Below are positions 15,665 to 23,747 of a DNA stretch of 64,000 nucleotides, piece after piece. How positions within the stretch are numbered: position 1 is the stretch's first letter; each line of letters opens with the position of its first letter. Under the pieces are notes generated by a model that was not told the DNA's origin, made no database searches, and was given only the letters and a program-made list of their open reading frames with translations. Origin of the DNA: Halomonas litopenaei (GTDB taxonomy: Bacteria > Pseudomonadota > Gammaproteobacteria > Pseudomonadales > Halomonadaceae); NCBI RefSeq assembly GCF_017303055.1, contig NZ_JAEKJT010000011.1:1-64000 (forward strand). The letters are read 5' to 3'. The translations under genes were made by a program, and so were the position numbers.

Positions 15665-16833
15665 CGCTAGTGCCGACAGAGACATCTGCGGCATTGCCTC
15701 CGGCGACGCTGATGCAGTTCGGCGTGGGACGTTTCCTGCTCGCCCATGTCGATCTGTTCGCCAGTCAGGCCCGCTCAGCCGGCGGTGACGTCGAGATCAT
15801 CGCCGTACAGACCTCAGATCGCCCTACCGGTCGCGGCAAGGCCCGCGCCCTCGCCCAGGCAGCAAGCTATCCGGTTCAGCTGCGCGGACGACGCCACGGC
15901 GAGCTGATCGACACACGGCTCGCTGTCGACAGCATCACCCGCTCGCTGGTGGCCGCGGAGGACTGGGCGGAAGTACACCGGTCCTTCTGCAACGACGTCA
16001 CCCATGTGGTGTCCAACACCAGCGAATCGGGTTATCTCGTCGCCACCGGAGACAGCCCGCTGGCGCCATGCCCGGTCAGCTTTCCTGCCAAGCTGACCCA
16101 GTTGCTAAAGGCACGCTTCGACGCTGATCGCCACGGGGTCACGCTGCTCCCCTGTGAACTGCTGACCGACAATGCCGGCGTGCTCAGAGACGTGGTGCTG
16201 GGCCTGGCCCGGGACAGCTATCAGGATGCAGCCTTCGAGCAATGGCTCACCGCTGAGTGCGTCTGGGTGCCTACCTTGGTGGATCGTATCGTGTCCGCCG
16301 AGCTTGAGCCGGTGGGCGCCGTGGCTGAGCCCTATGGCCTGTGGGCGATTCAGCAGGTGGACGGGCTGACACTTCCCTTTCGGCATGACGATGTGCTGCT
16401 GGTGGAGGACCTGGGCCCCTATGAACGTCGCAAGCTTCATCTGCTGAACCTGGCCCACACCTGGCTGGTGGCGCGAGCGCGGCAGCTGGGTGTGATGGAG
16501 CAGCTGCCGCTGGTGCGCCAGGCCATGGAGGATCCGCGACTCGGCGGTGAACTCATTGCGCTGCTGAGAGAGGAAGTCGTGCCGGTGCTCGATCATGAGT
16601 ACCCGGGGATGGCGCTCGACGAGTACGTCGACAGCATCATCGAGCGCTTCTGCAACCCCTGGCTGGACCACCAGCTGGTCAATATTGCCCAGAATCATGA
16701 ACAGAAGCTGGAGCGTAGACTGGCGCCTGTGCTTGCCATGGCAAGACGCCAAGGCAGAGCGCTGCCTCGCCTCGCTGCAGCCCTTGCGCCACACAAGAGA
16801 GACACGAGAGCGACCCCGCCATCAGCGCAATAG
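15661..16833 (+). CDS. Mannitol-dehydrogenase-family oxidoreductase (UxaB-like tagaturonate/fructuronate reductase)
   Basis: This is a long-chain mannitol-dehydrogenase-family protein of 390 aa, at the short end for UxaB/UxuB. QFGVGRFLLAHVDLFASQA near residue 18 gives the nucleotide-binding start, and SNTSESGY near 120 is typical. The catalytic region has the family pattern K-x-x-x-x-N-x-x-H (KLHLLNLAHT near residue 258). It starts at GTG 15661 inside the uxaA stop (4-bp overlap). It would reduce tagaturonate or fructuronate to altronate or mannonate and feed UxaA. Confidence 0.82.
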   Translation: MTLVPTETSAALPPATLMQFGVGRFLLAHVDLFASQARSAGGDVEIIAVQTSDRPTGRGKARALAQAASYPVQLRGRRHGELIDTRLAVDSITRSLVAAEDWAEVHRSFCNDVTHVVSNTSESGYLVATGDSPLAPCPVSFPAKLTQLLKARFDADRHGVTLLPCELLTDNAGVLRDVVLGLARDSYQDAAFEQWLTAECVWVPTLVDRIVSAELEPVGAVAEPYGLWAIQQVDGLTLPFRHDDVLLVEDLGPYERRKLHLLNLAHTWLVARARQLGVMEQLPLVRQAMEDPRLGGELIALLREEVVPVLDHEYPGMALDEYVDSIIERFCNPWLDHQLVNIAQNHEQKLERRLAPVLAMARRQGRALPRLAAALAPHKRDTRATPPSAQ

Positions 16834-16851
16834 GCTGACAGCAGATACGAC

Positions 16852-16883
16852 GCAGGCCCAGAGGCTTATGCCCCTGGGCCTGC
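16852..16883. terminator. Hairpin between convergent uxaB-like and gntR genes
   Basis: The 10-bp perfect stem GCAGGCCCAG/CTGGGCCTGC (16852-16861 with 16874-16883) has a 12-nt loop. The tail ACGTTTGG is weak. Its position between convergent genes suggests a shared terminator. Confidence 0.55.
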
Positions 16884-16926
16884 ACGTTTGGCGACCAGCG
16901 CTCACCATACCGACCACCAATGCGAG

Positions 16927-17658
16927 TCAGTCTGCGTCCTGTCGAGACCCCAGCCGTTGCTTCATCTGCATGTAGGTTCCGTAATGGCGGTCCAGATGAC
17001 GTCGCATCGCTGACTCGGCAGCTTCGGGGTCACGGGCAGCAATCGCCTCCACAATCTCGGTATGCGCCTCCAGTGCCGCCAGATCCTCTCCGGGTTGTTG
17101 CAGCGCCTGGGCCCGACGATCGTCCAGCCATTCAGACAGGGCCTGATGGATGGCATCGTAGATGGGGTTGTGACCGATCCGCGCCAGCACCCCATGAAAG
17201 TCGTTGTCGGCGCGTTTGACCGCGGCCTCGTCACCGATGACGGAGCGCTGCGTCTCCAGCGCATCCCTCAGGGCCTGAACCTCTTCATCGGTGGCATGCT
17301 GAGCCGCCTGGCGAGCCAGCGCCACTTCGAACAAGGCCCGCGCCTCCTGGAAGTACTGCTGCCCCTCGGGCTTGGCCAACAGCTGTCGAGTGACCCCCGA
17401 CAGGCGCGCCATCACCGCCTCGGCGGTAGGTCGAATCACCCTGGCGCGGGTGCCACTATTAATGGCGATCAGCCCAAGCTGCTGCAGGTAGAACAAGGCC
17501 TCCCTCACCGCAGGGCGGCCAACACCGAACTGCTCCATCAACTCACGCTCTGAGGGCAGCTGATCATTCTCCCCCAACCTGCCTTCCAGAATCTCGGCCT
17601 CAAGTTGTTCGGCCACCTGCTCGGACAGCGTCTTGCGCTCCACCCGAAATCTGCTCAT
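16927..17658 (-). CDS. GntR-family (FadR/FCD subfamily) transcriptional regulator
   Basis: This is a 243-aa regulator with an N-terminal winged helix (LPSERELMEQFGVGRPAVREA, about residues 34-54) and an all-helical FCD effector domain. Its possible metal ligands include D/N-x-x-F-H (ADNDFHGVLA), H in AHTEIVEAI and H in RRHLDRHYG. FCD regulators sense organic and sugar acids and usually repress neighbouring genes. It lies downstream of the YiaK-like reductase on the same strand with a 173-bp gap, so it may have its own promoter. Probable targets are the dctPQM-reductase run and perhaps the uxaA-uxaB pair. Confidence 0.88.
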   Translation of the reverse strand: MSRFRVERKTLSEQVAEQLEAEILEGRLGENDQLPSERELMEQFGVGRPAVREALFYLQQLGLIAINSGTRARVIRPTAEAVMARLSGVTRQLLAKPEGQQYFQEARALFEVALARQAAQHATDEEVQALRDALETQRSVIGDEAAVKRADNDFHGVLARIGHNPIYDAIHQALSEWLDDRRAQALQQPGEDLAALEAHTEIVEAIAARDPEAAESAMRRHLDRHYGTYMQMKQRLGSRQDAD

Positions 17659-17831
17659 CGACGCGTCTCTCCCTCAATCACGCCCCCGAGACATGCGGGG
17701 CATGGCGCACATGGTACTGCAACAGGGTGGCCCTGTGGGACTTCCCGCGTCAGCCAGGGCCGCGATGCCCTTGTGCGTCGCTGCTTGTCTGCGGCCCATT
17801 GACATCGTTGGCGCGACGAGTGACTTGCTCT

Positions 17832-18908
17832 TCAGCCCTCGCTGAGGGGCTCAACGCGGTATTGCTCGGCGATACGGCGATAGGCATCCCGCTGGGCATG
17901 ATCCAATGGAATCCCCTCTGCACGTCGCTCGCGACGGGTCTGCCACTCTCGGTCTCCTGGCGCCAATACCTTCGCTTCTGCGCTTGACGCCATACCGCGC
18001 AAATCCCTGAGGTAGTCACCCATACGCTGCGCAAACTCGCCTTGGCCTGCAAAGGCGTCTGGATGCATCACCAGAAAGAAGTGGCCGACACCTCTCGGTG
18101 TGTGCATGTCGGGACCGCCCATGGGCAATAGATGGAAGCCATGGACCATATTGGACAGCGTCGAGCTAAGCACCTCGACCATGCCCGCCAGCCCCGCCCC
18201 CTTGAAGCCGAAGCTGCCTCCACCTAATGGCAGCAGCGCTTCCACCCGCTTGGCATCAGTGGTCGTGGTGCCGTTGCCATCCGCGGCAATGTCGGACGGC
18301 AGCGGCCGATCGATGGCGGCATACTGCTGCACCCTGTTCCAGGGCACCGCGCTGGTGGCCATGTCCAGCAGATAGGGGTCGTCGTTCTCCACCGGTGCGG
18401 CAAAGGCGATGGGGTTGGTGCCGTGGAAGGGGGCCTGACTACCATGCAGCAGAACAAACGGATCGGAATTGCAGAACGCCATACCGATCAGCCCCTGTTC
18501 TGCCGCAGCCAGGGCATAGCATCCCGCCGCACCGAAGTGAGAAGAATGACCGACCGCTACCGCACCCATTCCGGCCTGCCTTGCCATGGCGGCAGCGTGC
18601 TCCATCGCCCGGTAACCGGCCAGGTGGCCCAGGCCATTGTCTGCGTCCAGCACTCCTGTGGCGGCGAGGCGCTGTTCAAAGCGCATTTCCGGACTGCCAT
18701 TGATGCGCCCTCCCTGCAACGCTTGCAAGTAGTGTGGCAGCAGCCGCAGACCGTGACTGTCGGTGCCCATCAGTGACGCCGTGACGAGGGCTCGGCTCAC
18801 CGCCTGCTGCGATGCGGTATCGGCCCCCGCCGCCGCCAGCGCCTGCTGGATAAAGCGACTCAGGTCGTCTTGGCCCACCCTGCAGGCCAAGTATTGGCTG
18901 TGACTCAT
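17832..18908 (-). CDS. Ldh2/malate-lactate dehydrogenase-family oxidoreductase (YiaK-like)
   Basis: This is an NAD(P)-dependent oxidoreductase of the Ldh_2 superfamily, 358 aa. Signatures are TDSHGLRLLPHYL near residue 49 (with the catalytic-type His), VGHSSHFGAAGCYALAAAEQ, FHGTNPIAFA, and the glycine-rich GGSFGFKGAGLAGMVEVL region. YiaK (2,3-diketo-L-gulonate reductase), ureidoglycolate dehydrogenase and DpkA share the fold. The neighbouring TRAP genes recall E. coli yiaK-yiaMNO, so a diketo- or keto-sugar-acid reductase is the favoured guess. AAGGA precedes ATG 18908. Confidence 0.82.
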   Translation of the reverse strand: MSHSQYLACRVGQDDLSRFIQQALAAAGADTASQQAVSRALVTASLMGTDSHGLRLLPHYLQALQGGRINGSPEMRFEQRLAATGVLDADNGLGHLAGYRAMEHAAAMARQAGMGAVAVGHSSHFGAAGCYALAAAEQGLIGMAFCNSDPFVLLHGSQAPFHGTNPIAFAAPVENDDPYLLDMATSAVPWNRVQQYAAIDRPLPSDIAADGNGTTTTDAKRVEALLPLGGGSFGFKGAGLAGMVEVLSSTLSNMVHGFHLLPMGGPDMHTPRGVGHFFLVMHPDAFAGQGEFAQRMGDYLRDLRGMASSAEAKVLAPGDREWQTRRERRAEGIPLDHAQRDAYRRIAEQYRVEPLSEG

Positions 18909-19004
18909 GTCGAGATCCTTGCGTGTCCTTGCGTGTGGTGAAATCCGTCCGGCATGGCGGGGAGCCCTTCACTCACCCGCCACACCCCGACGCGATGGGG
19001 TAAC

Positions 19005-20384
19005 TCAGCGATAGACCAGCGTCGGCAACCATAGGGAGATCGCCGGAATGAAGGTGACCAGCGCCAAAGCCACGACCAGCGGCACCAGGAACGGCAGGGT
19101 CCCCCGCATGCATTTCTCGAAGGAGATATTCGATACCCGGGACAGCACGTACAGCACCATCCCCACCGGCGGCGTCAGCAGCCCGATCATCAGGTTAAGC
19201 ACCATGATGACGCCGAAGTGCACCGGATCGACGCCCGAGGCCACCGCCACCGGCAGCAGTACCGGCACCAGGATGGTGATGGCGGCGATGGTTTCCATGA
19301 AACATCCCACCACAATCAGCACCAGGTTGATGATCAGCAAGACCGCGATCGGATTGTCCTGGAACGGGCCGAGCAGCCCCATCACGTGCTGGGTGACCTG
19401 GTTGCTGGTCAGTATCCAGGCAAAGATCGAGGCGCCGGCGACGATGAACAGGATCACCGCCGTGGTCTCGATGGTCTCGAAGCTGACCTTCAGCAGCCGT
19501 CGCCAGGTCAGGGTCCGGTAGACCAGTCCGCCAAGAATCAAGGCATACACCACCGCGGCGATGGCCGCCTCCGTGGGCGTGAACGCCCCGGTGACAATGC
19601 CGCCCACGATGATGACCGGAGTCAGCAGCGACAGCAGCGCCCTGGAAAAGGTCTGGCCCAGCACCGACACCGAAAAGCGCGCGTCACGCTGATAGCCACG
19701 ACGACGGGACAACCAGGTAATCATCAGCATCAAGGTGAGCCCCATCAGCAGGCCCGGCACCAACCCTGCCGCGAACAGCTGGCCCACGGATACCGACGCC
19801 ATCACACCATAGATGACCATCGGCAGGCTGGGCGGAATAATCGGGCCGATGGTGGATGACGCAGCGGTGATACCGACCGCGAACTCCTGGTCGTATCCCG
19901 CGTCACGCATGGCCTTGATCTCGATGGTACCCAGCCCCCCGGCATCTGCCACGGCGGCGCCGGACATGCCAGAGAACACGATGCTTGCGCCCACGTTGAC
20001 GTGCCCCAGGCCACCGCGCATCCAGCCCATCAAGGCCTTGGCGAAATCAAAGATGCGTGTGGTAATGCCGCCGTTGTTCATCAGGTTGCCGGCCAGGATA
20101 AAGAAGGGAATCGCCAGCAACGGAAAGCTGTCGATACCGTTGATCATCCGGTGCACCACGACCACATCGGGCACCCGCCCGGTGAGCAGGACGTACATGA
20201 GGCACGAGCCAGCCAGACTGATCGCGATAGGCACGCCACAGACCAGCAGGGTGAACAGCGACGCAAACAAGAACGACAGATGGTAGTCAAACAGCGCCAG
20301 CCCAACGCACCCAACAACCGCCATCGCCGCCACGATGGGCGGGATGACGGAGCCGCGTCGAGCGCTGATCATAGCTTCAGTCAT
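19005..20384 (-). CDS. dctM: TRAP transporter large membrane subunit, DctM family (second system)
   Basis: This is the channel subunit of the second TRAP system, 459 aa with about 12-13 hydrophobic helices. Motifs are FPLLAIPFFILAGNLMNNGG, VFSGMSGAAVADAGGLGTIE, IIPPSLPMVIYG, GAFTPTEAAIAAVVYA and LTPPVGMVLYV. It carries a short extra N-terminal segment compared with the copy at 4831-6087. It is the third gene of dctP-dctQ-dctM on the minus strand and is followed by the YiaK-like reductase. Confidence 0.93.
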   Translation of the reverse strand: MTEAMISARRGSVIPPIVAAMAVVGCVGLALFDYHLSFLFASLFTLLVCGVPIAISLAGSCLMYVLLTGRVPDVVVVHRMINGIDSFPLLAIPFFILAGNLMNNGGITTRIFDFAKALMGWMRGGLGHVNVGASIVFSGMSGAAVADAGGLGTIEIKAMRDAGYDQEFAVGITAASSTIGPIIPPSLPMVIYGVMASVSVGQLFAAGLVPGLLMGLTLMLMITWLSRRRGYQRDARFSVSVLGQTFSRALLSLLTPVIIVGGIVTGAFTPTEAAIAAVVYALILGGLVYRTLTWRRLLKVSFETIETTAVILFIVAGASIFAWILTSNQVTQHVMGLLGPFQDNPIAVLLIINLVLIVVGCFMETIAAITILVPVLLPVAVASGVDPVHFGVIMVLNLMIGLLTPPVGMVLYVLSRVSNISFEKCMRGTLPFLVPLVVALALVTFIPAISLWLPTLVYR

Positions 20385-20398
20385 GTTGTTATTCCTTG

Positions 20399-21025
20399 TC
20401 AGTCGTCTTCACGGCACATCAGTTCGCTCTCGCCCGTCTTCCAGTGGCGAATCGCCAGCTGAATGGAGCGCACCAGCATCAGCACCACGCCGACGAAGAC
20501 CACGTAGTAAAGCAGGCTCTTGGGCAGGTCTATCGACACCATCATCGAATTGGTGCGTCCCGCCAGCTGCCAGGTAATCCAGGCCAGCATGCCGAGAAAG
20601 GCAATCCGCACCAGGTCGACCAGGGTCCACATGGTGCGGGCGACCGGCTCCGACAGATAGCGATAGAAGAACTCCACAGCGATATGCGAGCCCTTGCGCG
20701 CCGCCATGGCGCTGCCAAGAAACCCGACGGCGACCAGCAGGTAGCGAGCGATCTCTTCCGTCCAGGCCAGCGAGTTGCCGAGGACATAGCGGCTGAAGAA
20801 CTGCACAAAGACATCCAGCGCCAGTAACCAGAACACCACCAGGGTCAGGTAGTCCTCGAGGCCAACGTCACCCTTGCGAATGGCGTCGTCGTCCTCGGGA
20901 ACGTCAAATGCGACGGTTGTTTGCTGGCTCGGGCCTTGCCCCGAAGATGGGCCGGCATCGGGTGACGGGCGCGCCGCTCCATCAGGTGCATGATGGATGT
21001 CAGCACCTTCATCAGAATGTGTCAT
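20399..21025 (-). CDS. dctQ: TRAP transporter small membrane subunit, DctQ family (second system)
   Basis: The four-helix DctQ subunit is 208 aa, longer than usual because a polar, Pro/Ser/Asp-rich N-terminal extension of about 50 residues precedes the first helix. The landmark LAWTEEIARYLLVAVGFLGS is present. ATG 21025 is chosen because AAGGAG lies 8 bp before it. An upstream in-frame start at 21073 would begin inside the dctP stop region and has no such site. The extension would face the cytoplasm; its role is unknown. Confidence 0.9.
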   Translation of the reverse strand: MTHSDEGADIHHAPDGAARPSPDAGPSSGQGPSQQTTVAFDVPEDDDAIRKGDVGLEDYLTLVVFWLLALDVFVQFFSRYVLGNSLAWTEEIARYLLVAVGFLGSAMAARKGSHIAVEFFYRYLSEPVARTMWTLVDLVRIAFLGMLAWITWQLAGRTNSMMVSIDLPKSLLYYVVFVGVVLMLVRSIQLAIRHWKTGESELMCREDD

Positions 21026-21073
21026 CGATAGTCTCCTTCGGGGAGGGCGTCCAGCGCCCTCCCCGGCCGTCAA

Positions 21074-22072
21074 TTACTGGCCGATGGCCTGGAGACGGTC
21101 GTAGGTTTCCTGATCCCAGGTCGCCACGTCACCGTTATGGGCAGGCAATACCGCCTCACGGAAAGGTTCGGTATCGACCTCGTTGACCGTGACGCCCTGC
21201 TCTTCGAACCAGGCAATCAAGTCCTGCTCCTGTTGCAGGATATCCGCGGTGATCTTCTCGCCGGCTTGCTGGTAGACATCGCGGAAGATCGCCCGATCCT
21301 CCTCGGACAGCCGATTCCACAGCGGGCCGCCGGCGATAGTGATCAGCGAGTCGGTAATGTGGCCGGTCAGGTTGATGTAGTCCTGCACTTCATAGAATGC
21401 CTTGGCCTTGATCGTGGGCAGCGGGTTTTCCTGCGCATCCACCACGCCCTGCTGCAGGGCCAGATAGACTTCGGCGAAGGCAATCGGGGTCGGGTTGGCA
21501 CCGACCGCCTCGGGGAACATCATGTACATCGGTGCGTTGGGCACCCGAATCTTGAGATCCTCCATGTCCGCCGGAGTATCGATGGCGACATTAGAGGTAG
21601 TGTGGCGCTTGCCATAGTAGTTCATGGCCAGCGGGACGTTGCCCGTGGCCTCTTCGTAGCCCTGGGCGATCTCGGCGAAGAGGTCACTGTCCACATAGGC
21701 CTGCCAGTGGTCGACGTCGCGGAACATGTAGGGAGCCCCGGCAATGCCAATCGGTCCGTAGGAACGGCCAGCGAATTGATTGCCGGTAAAGATCAGATCG
21801 ACGGTACCAAGACTTAGCCCCTCATTGATGTCCGCTTCCTTACCCAGAGAAGATGCAGGGTGCACTTCAACGGAATAGCGACCATCGGTTCGCTTCTCGA
21901 TTTCTTCTCCTGCCCACACCGCCCACTCGTGATAGGGCTCGGACGTTTCGTAGACGTGGGCAAAGGTCAGGGTCTCTGCCTGAGCCGCAGCGGACATACT
22001 CAGGCCGACGGCGACCGCCAGGAGGGATCGACGTGCGAGACGGTGTGACGACTGGCGTTGGTTGGAGCGCAT
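21074..22072 (-). CDS. dctP: TRAP transporter solute-binding protein, DctP family (second system)
   Basis: This is a periplasmic receptor of 332 aa. A signal peptide (RRSLLAVAVGLSMSAAAQA, cut near residue 32) precedes the mature start ETLTFAHVYETSEPYHEW. The substrate-carboxylate arginine is in LKIRVPNAP, followed by VYLALQQGVVDAQENP. A GGGAG-type site precedes ATG 22072. It is the first gene of the run, so the regulatory region lies in 22073-22797. By context with UxaA/UxaB and the reductase, the ligand is probably an aldonate or uronate. Confidence 0.92.
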   Translation of the reverse strand: MRSNQRQSSHRLARRSLLAVAVGLSMSAAAQAETLTFAHVYETSEPYHEWAVWAGEEIEKRTDGRYSVEVHPASSLGKEADINEGLSLGTVDLIFTGNQFAGRSYGPIGIAGAPYMFRDVDHWQAYVDSDLFAEIAQGYEEATGNVPLAMNYYGKRHTTSNVAIDTPADMEDLKIRVPNAPMYMMFPEAVGANPTPIAFAEVYLALQQGVVDAQENPLPTIKAKAFYEVQDYINLTGHITDSLITIAGGPLWNRLSEEDRAIFRDVYQQAGEKITADILQQEQDLIAWFEEQGVTVNEVDTEPFREAVLPAHNGDVATWDQETYDRLQAIGQ

Positions 22073-22797
22073 CTTGTTATTCTCCCGTGCTCTTGGACGG
22101 ATGGATGAGGGACCGGTAAACCGCGAGTCAATCTGCCGCCCTGACAGGACGACTGTATACGTGTCATACCAGTCAGGCTGAATCTAGATGCGCATCACAT
22201 CCTGTGCAAGCGTGTCAGGGACCAACTTTGGTCGACCAGGTACCGCTAGAGTGCTATCGCTACCGTGCTACCGATACCCGACATGCGCAGCAAGGCAGGC
22301 GTCTCACAGGTGCCTCACCCCGATGATTCCCACGACAACCTCACCCACGATTGATCTCGGTCAACCATCTGAGTCAGTTCGGAGAATAGTACGTCGCCGA
22401 AGATACCCCTCAACCACCAATAAAGTGTGCACTCTCACCTTTAACGGGGCATCGAGCATGCCTATTTTCACCCTTATCATCATCACGACTGATACACTAC
22501 AGCGGCAAAGTTGATAGAGGTAAGCCAGTTCGACCAATATGTTGCGAGCTCTGTATCACTTGTGACCAAGCGCCCGCATATAAGTAAAACGCAAAGCATT
22601 AACCGCGTAACAAAGAACGGGCACACTATCAATATTGCTATGCCGGAAACGTCGCTACCCCCTGGCAACCCAATTCCCCTTAGGAACAAACTGTGACAAC
22701 CTACCGCAAAGCATCATGAGAAGGACTCTGACGGAGCATTGGCTCTACTCGGTCAACCCCATGGTCCCAGACATCACCTTTTCCAGGAGTATCGGCA
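22073..22797. other. Long divergent intergenic region between dctP and uvrY
   Basis: This gap of about 725 bp is less GC-rich than its surroundings, mostly from 22370 to 22700. It should hold the promoters of the dctPQM run and of uvrY. Short frames in it lack ribosome binding sites and domains. A short imperfect repeat (GCTACCG/GCTATCG/GTGCTACC) lies at about 22240-22280. I see no RNA gene. Confidence 0.5.
22151..22174. promoter_or_regulatory. Candidate GntR/FCD operator upstream of dctP
   Basis: The element GACTGTATACGTGTCATACC followed by AGTC has GACTG/CAGTC ends and two GTAT/ATAC half-sites. It lies about 80-100 bp upstream of the dctP start. FCD-type GntR proteins bind GT-N-AC dyads of this general form. 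The match is imperfect and rests on one site. Confidence 0.35.
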
Positions 22798-23442
22798 TTG
22801 ATCAGAGTTCTCGTCGCTGACGATCATCACCTGGTTCGCACCAGTATCGTTCATCTGCTGAACGCAGAAAAAGACATCAATGTGGTGGGCGAGGCTGCCG
22901 ATGGTGAAGAAGCCATTGCGCAGACCCGGCGCCTCAACCCGGATGTGGTGGTCATGGACATACGCATGCCAGGCATCGGGGGTTTGGAGGCGACGCGCAA
23001 GATCCGGCGCCTGACCTCGGATATCCGCATTCTGGTGCTGACCGCCTTTATCGAAGAGGCCTTTGCCCAGCGCCTGCTGGAAGCCGGTGCCCATGGGTTT
23101 ATCAGCAAGGGCTCCCAGCATGACGAAATGGTAAAGGCTATCCGAGCGGTATTTGCCGGCCAGCGCTTTGTCAGCCCGGAGATCGCTCAGCGGCTGGTGC
23201 TGTCACGCATCGATCACGAAGAAAACCCCTTTGATCAGCTGTCCCAGCGCGAGCTACAAGTGGCCATGATGATTGTCAACGCCCAGCGTGTTGCCGACAT
23301 TGCGGATCGCATGTTCTTAAGCCCCAAGACGGTCAACACCTACCGCTATCGCATTTTCGAAAAGCTTGGGGTCAACTCCGATGTCGCGTTGACTCACCTG
23401 GGCCTGCGACACGGGCTGGTCGAGGGCTTCAAGGAAGACTGA
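22798..23442 (+). CDS. uvrY: NarL/FixJ-type response regulator UvrY/GacA
   Basis: This is the response regulator of the BarA/GacS system controlling small RNAs of the Csr/Rsm pathway (family knowledge), 214 aa. The receiver domain has acidic residues DD near 8-9, the phospho-acceptor Asp in VVMDIRMPG near residue 54 and Lys in FISKGS near 104. The C-terminal LuxR-type helix-turn-helix includes LSQRELQVAMMI and RMFLSPKTVNTYRYRI. The start appears to be TTG at 22798, with AGGAG 8 bp upstream; no ATG fits the conserved N-terminus IRVLVADDH. It precedes uvrC as in other gammaproteobacteria. Confidence 0.92.
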   Translation: MIRVLVADDHHLVRTSIVHLLNAEKDINVVGEAADGEEAIAQTRRLNPDVVVMDIRMPGIGGLEATRKIRRLTSDIRILVLTAFIEEAFAQRLLEAGAHGFISKGSQHDEMVKAIRAVFAGQRFVSPEIAQRLVLSRIDHEENPFDQLSQRELQVAMMIVNAQRVADIADRMFLSPKTVNTYRYRIFEKLGVNSDVALTHLGLRHGLVEGFKED

Positions 23443-23747
23443 CGCCATGGCGGCGCGCCGAACCCTCTCATCTGCCATCAGATGTCGGCGCGCGTGCCCT
23501 GTGGCGGTCTGTCGAACGTCCCCCTCTTTTCCTGCTCCAGCTCCCCCCCAGCCAACGCGGCACGTCATCCCCACGTTACTTGGGCCGTCCTTCTAGCTTA
23601 TAGCACCTTTCGTTTCCTTAAGGCGTGTACCTGGATTCTTGCCCACCTGCACCGACAACCTGGTGCGCAGCAATTGACGCAGCATGTTCATTGCTCTGGT
23701 AGCATGGCTCGACGATGCTACGCCAACGGAACACGCCACGCTCGCCT
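23443..23747. other. uvrY-uvrC intergenic stretch
   Basis: No gene or convincing terminator is visible in these 305 bp. A TTGACG box near 23676 and TAGCAT near 23701 could be promoter elements, but the spacing (20 bp) is too long to trust. Confidence 0.4.
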
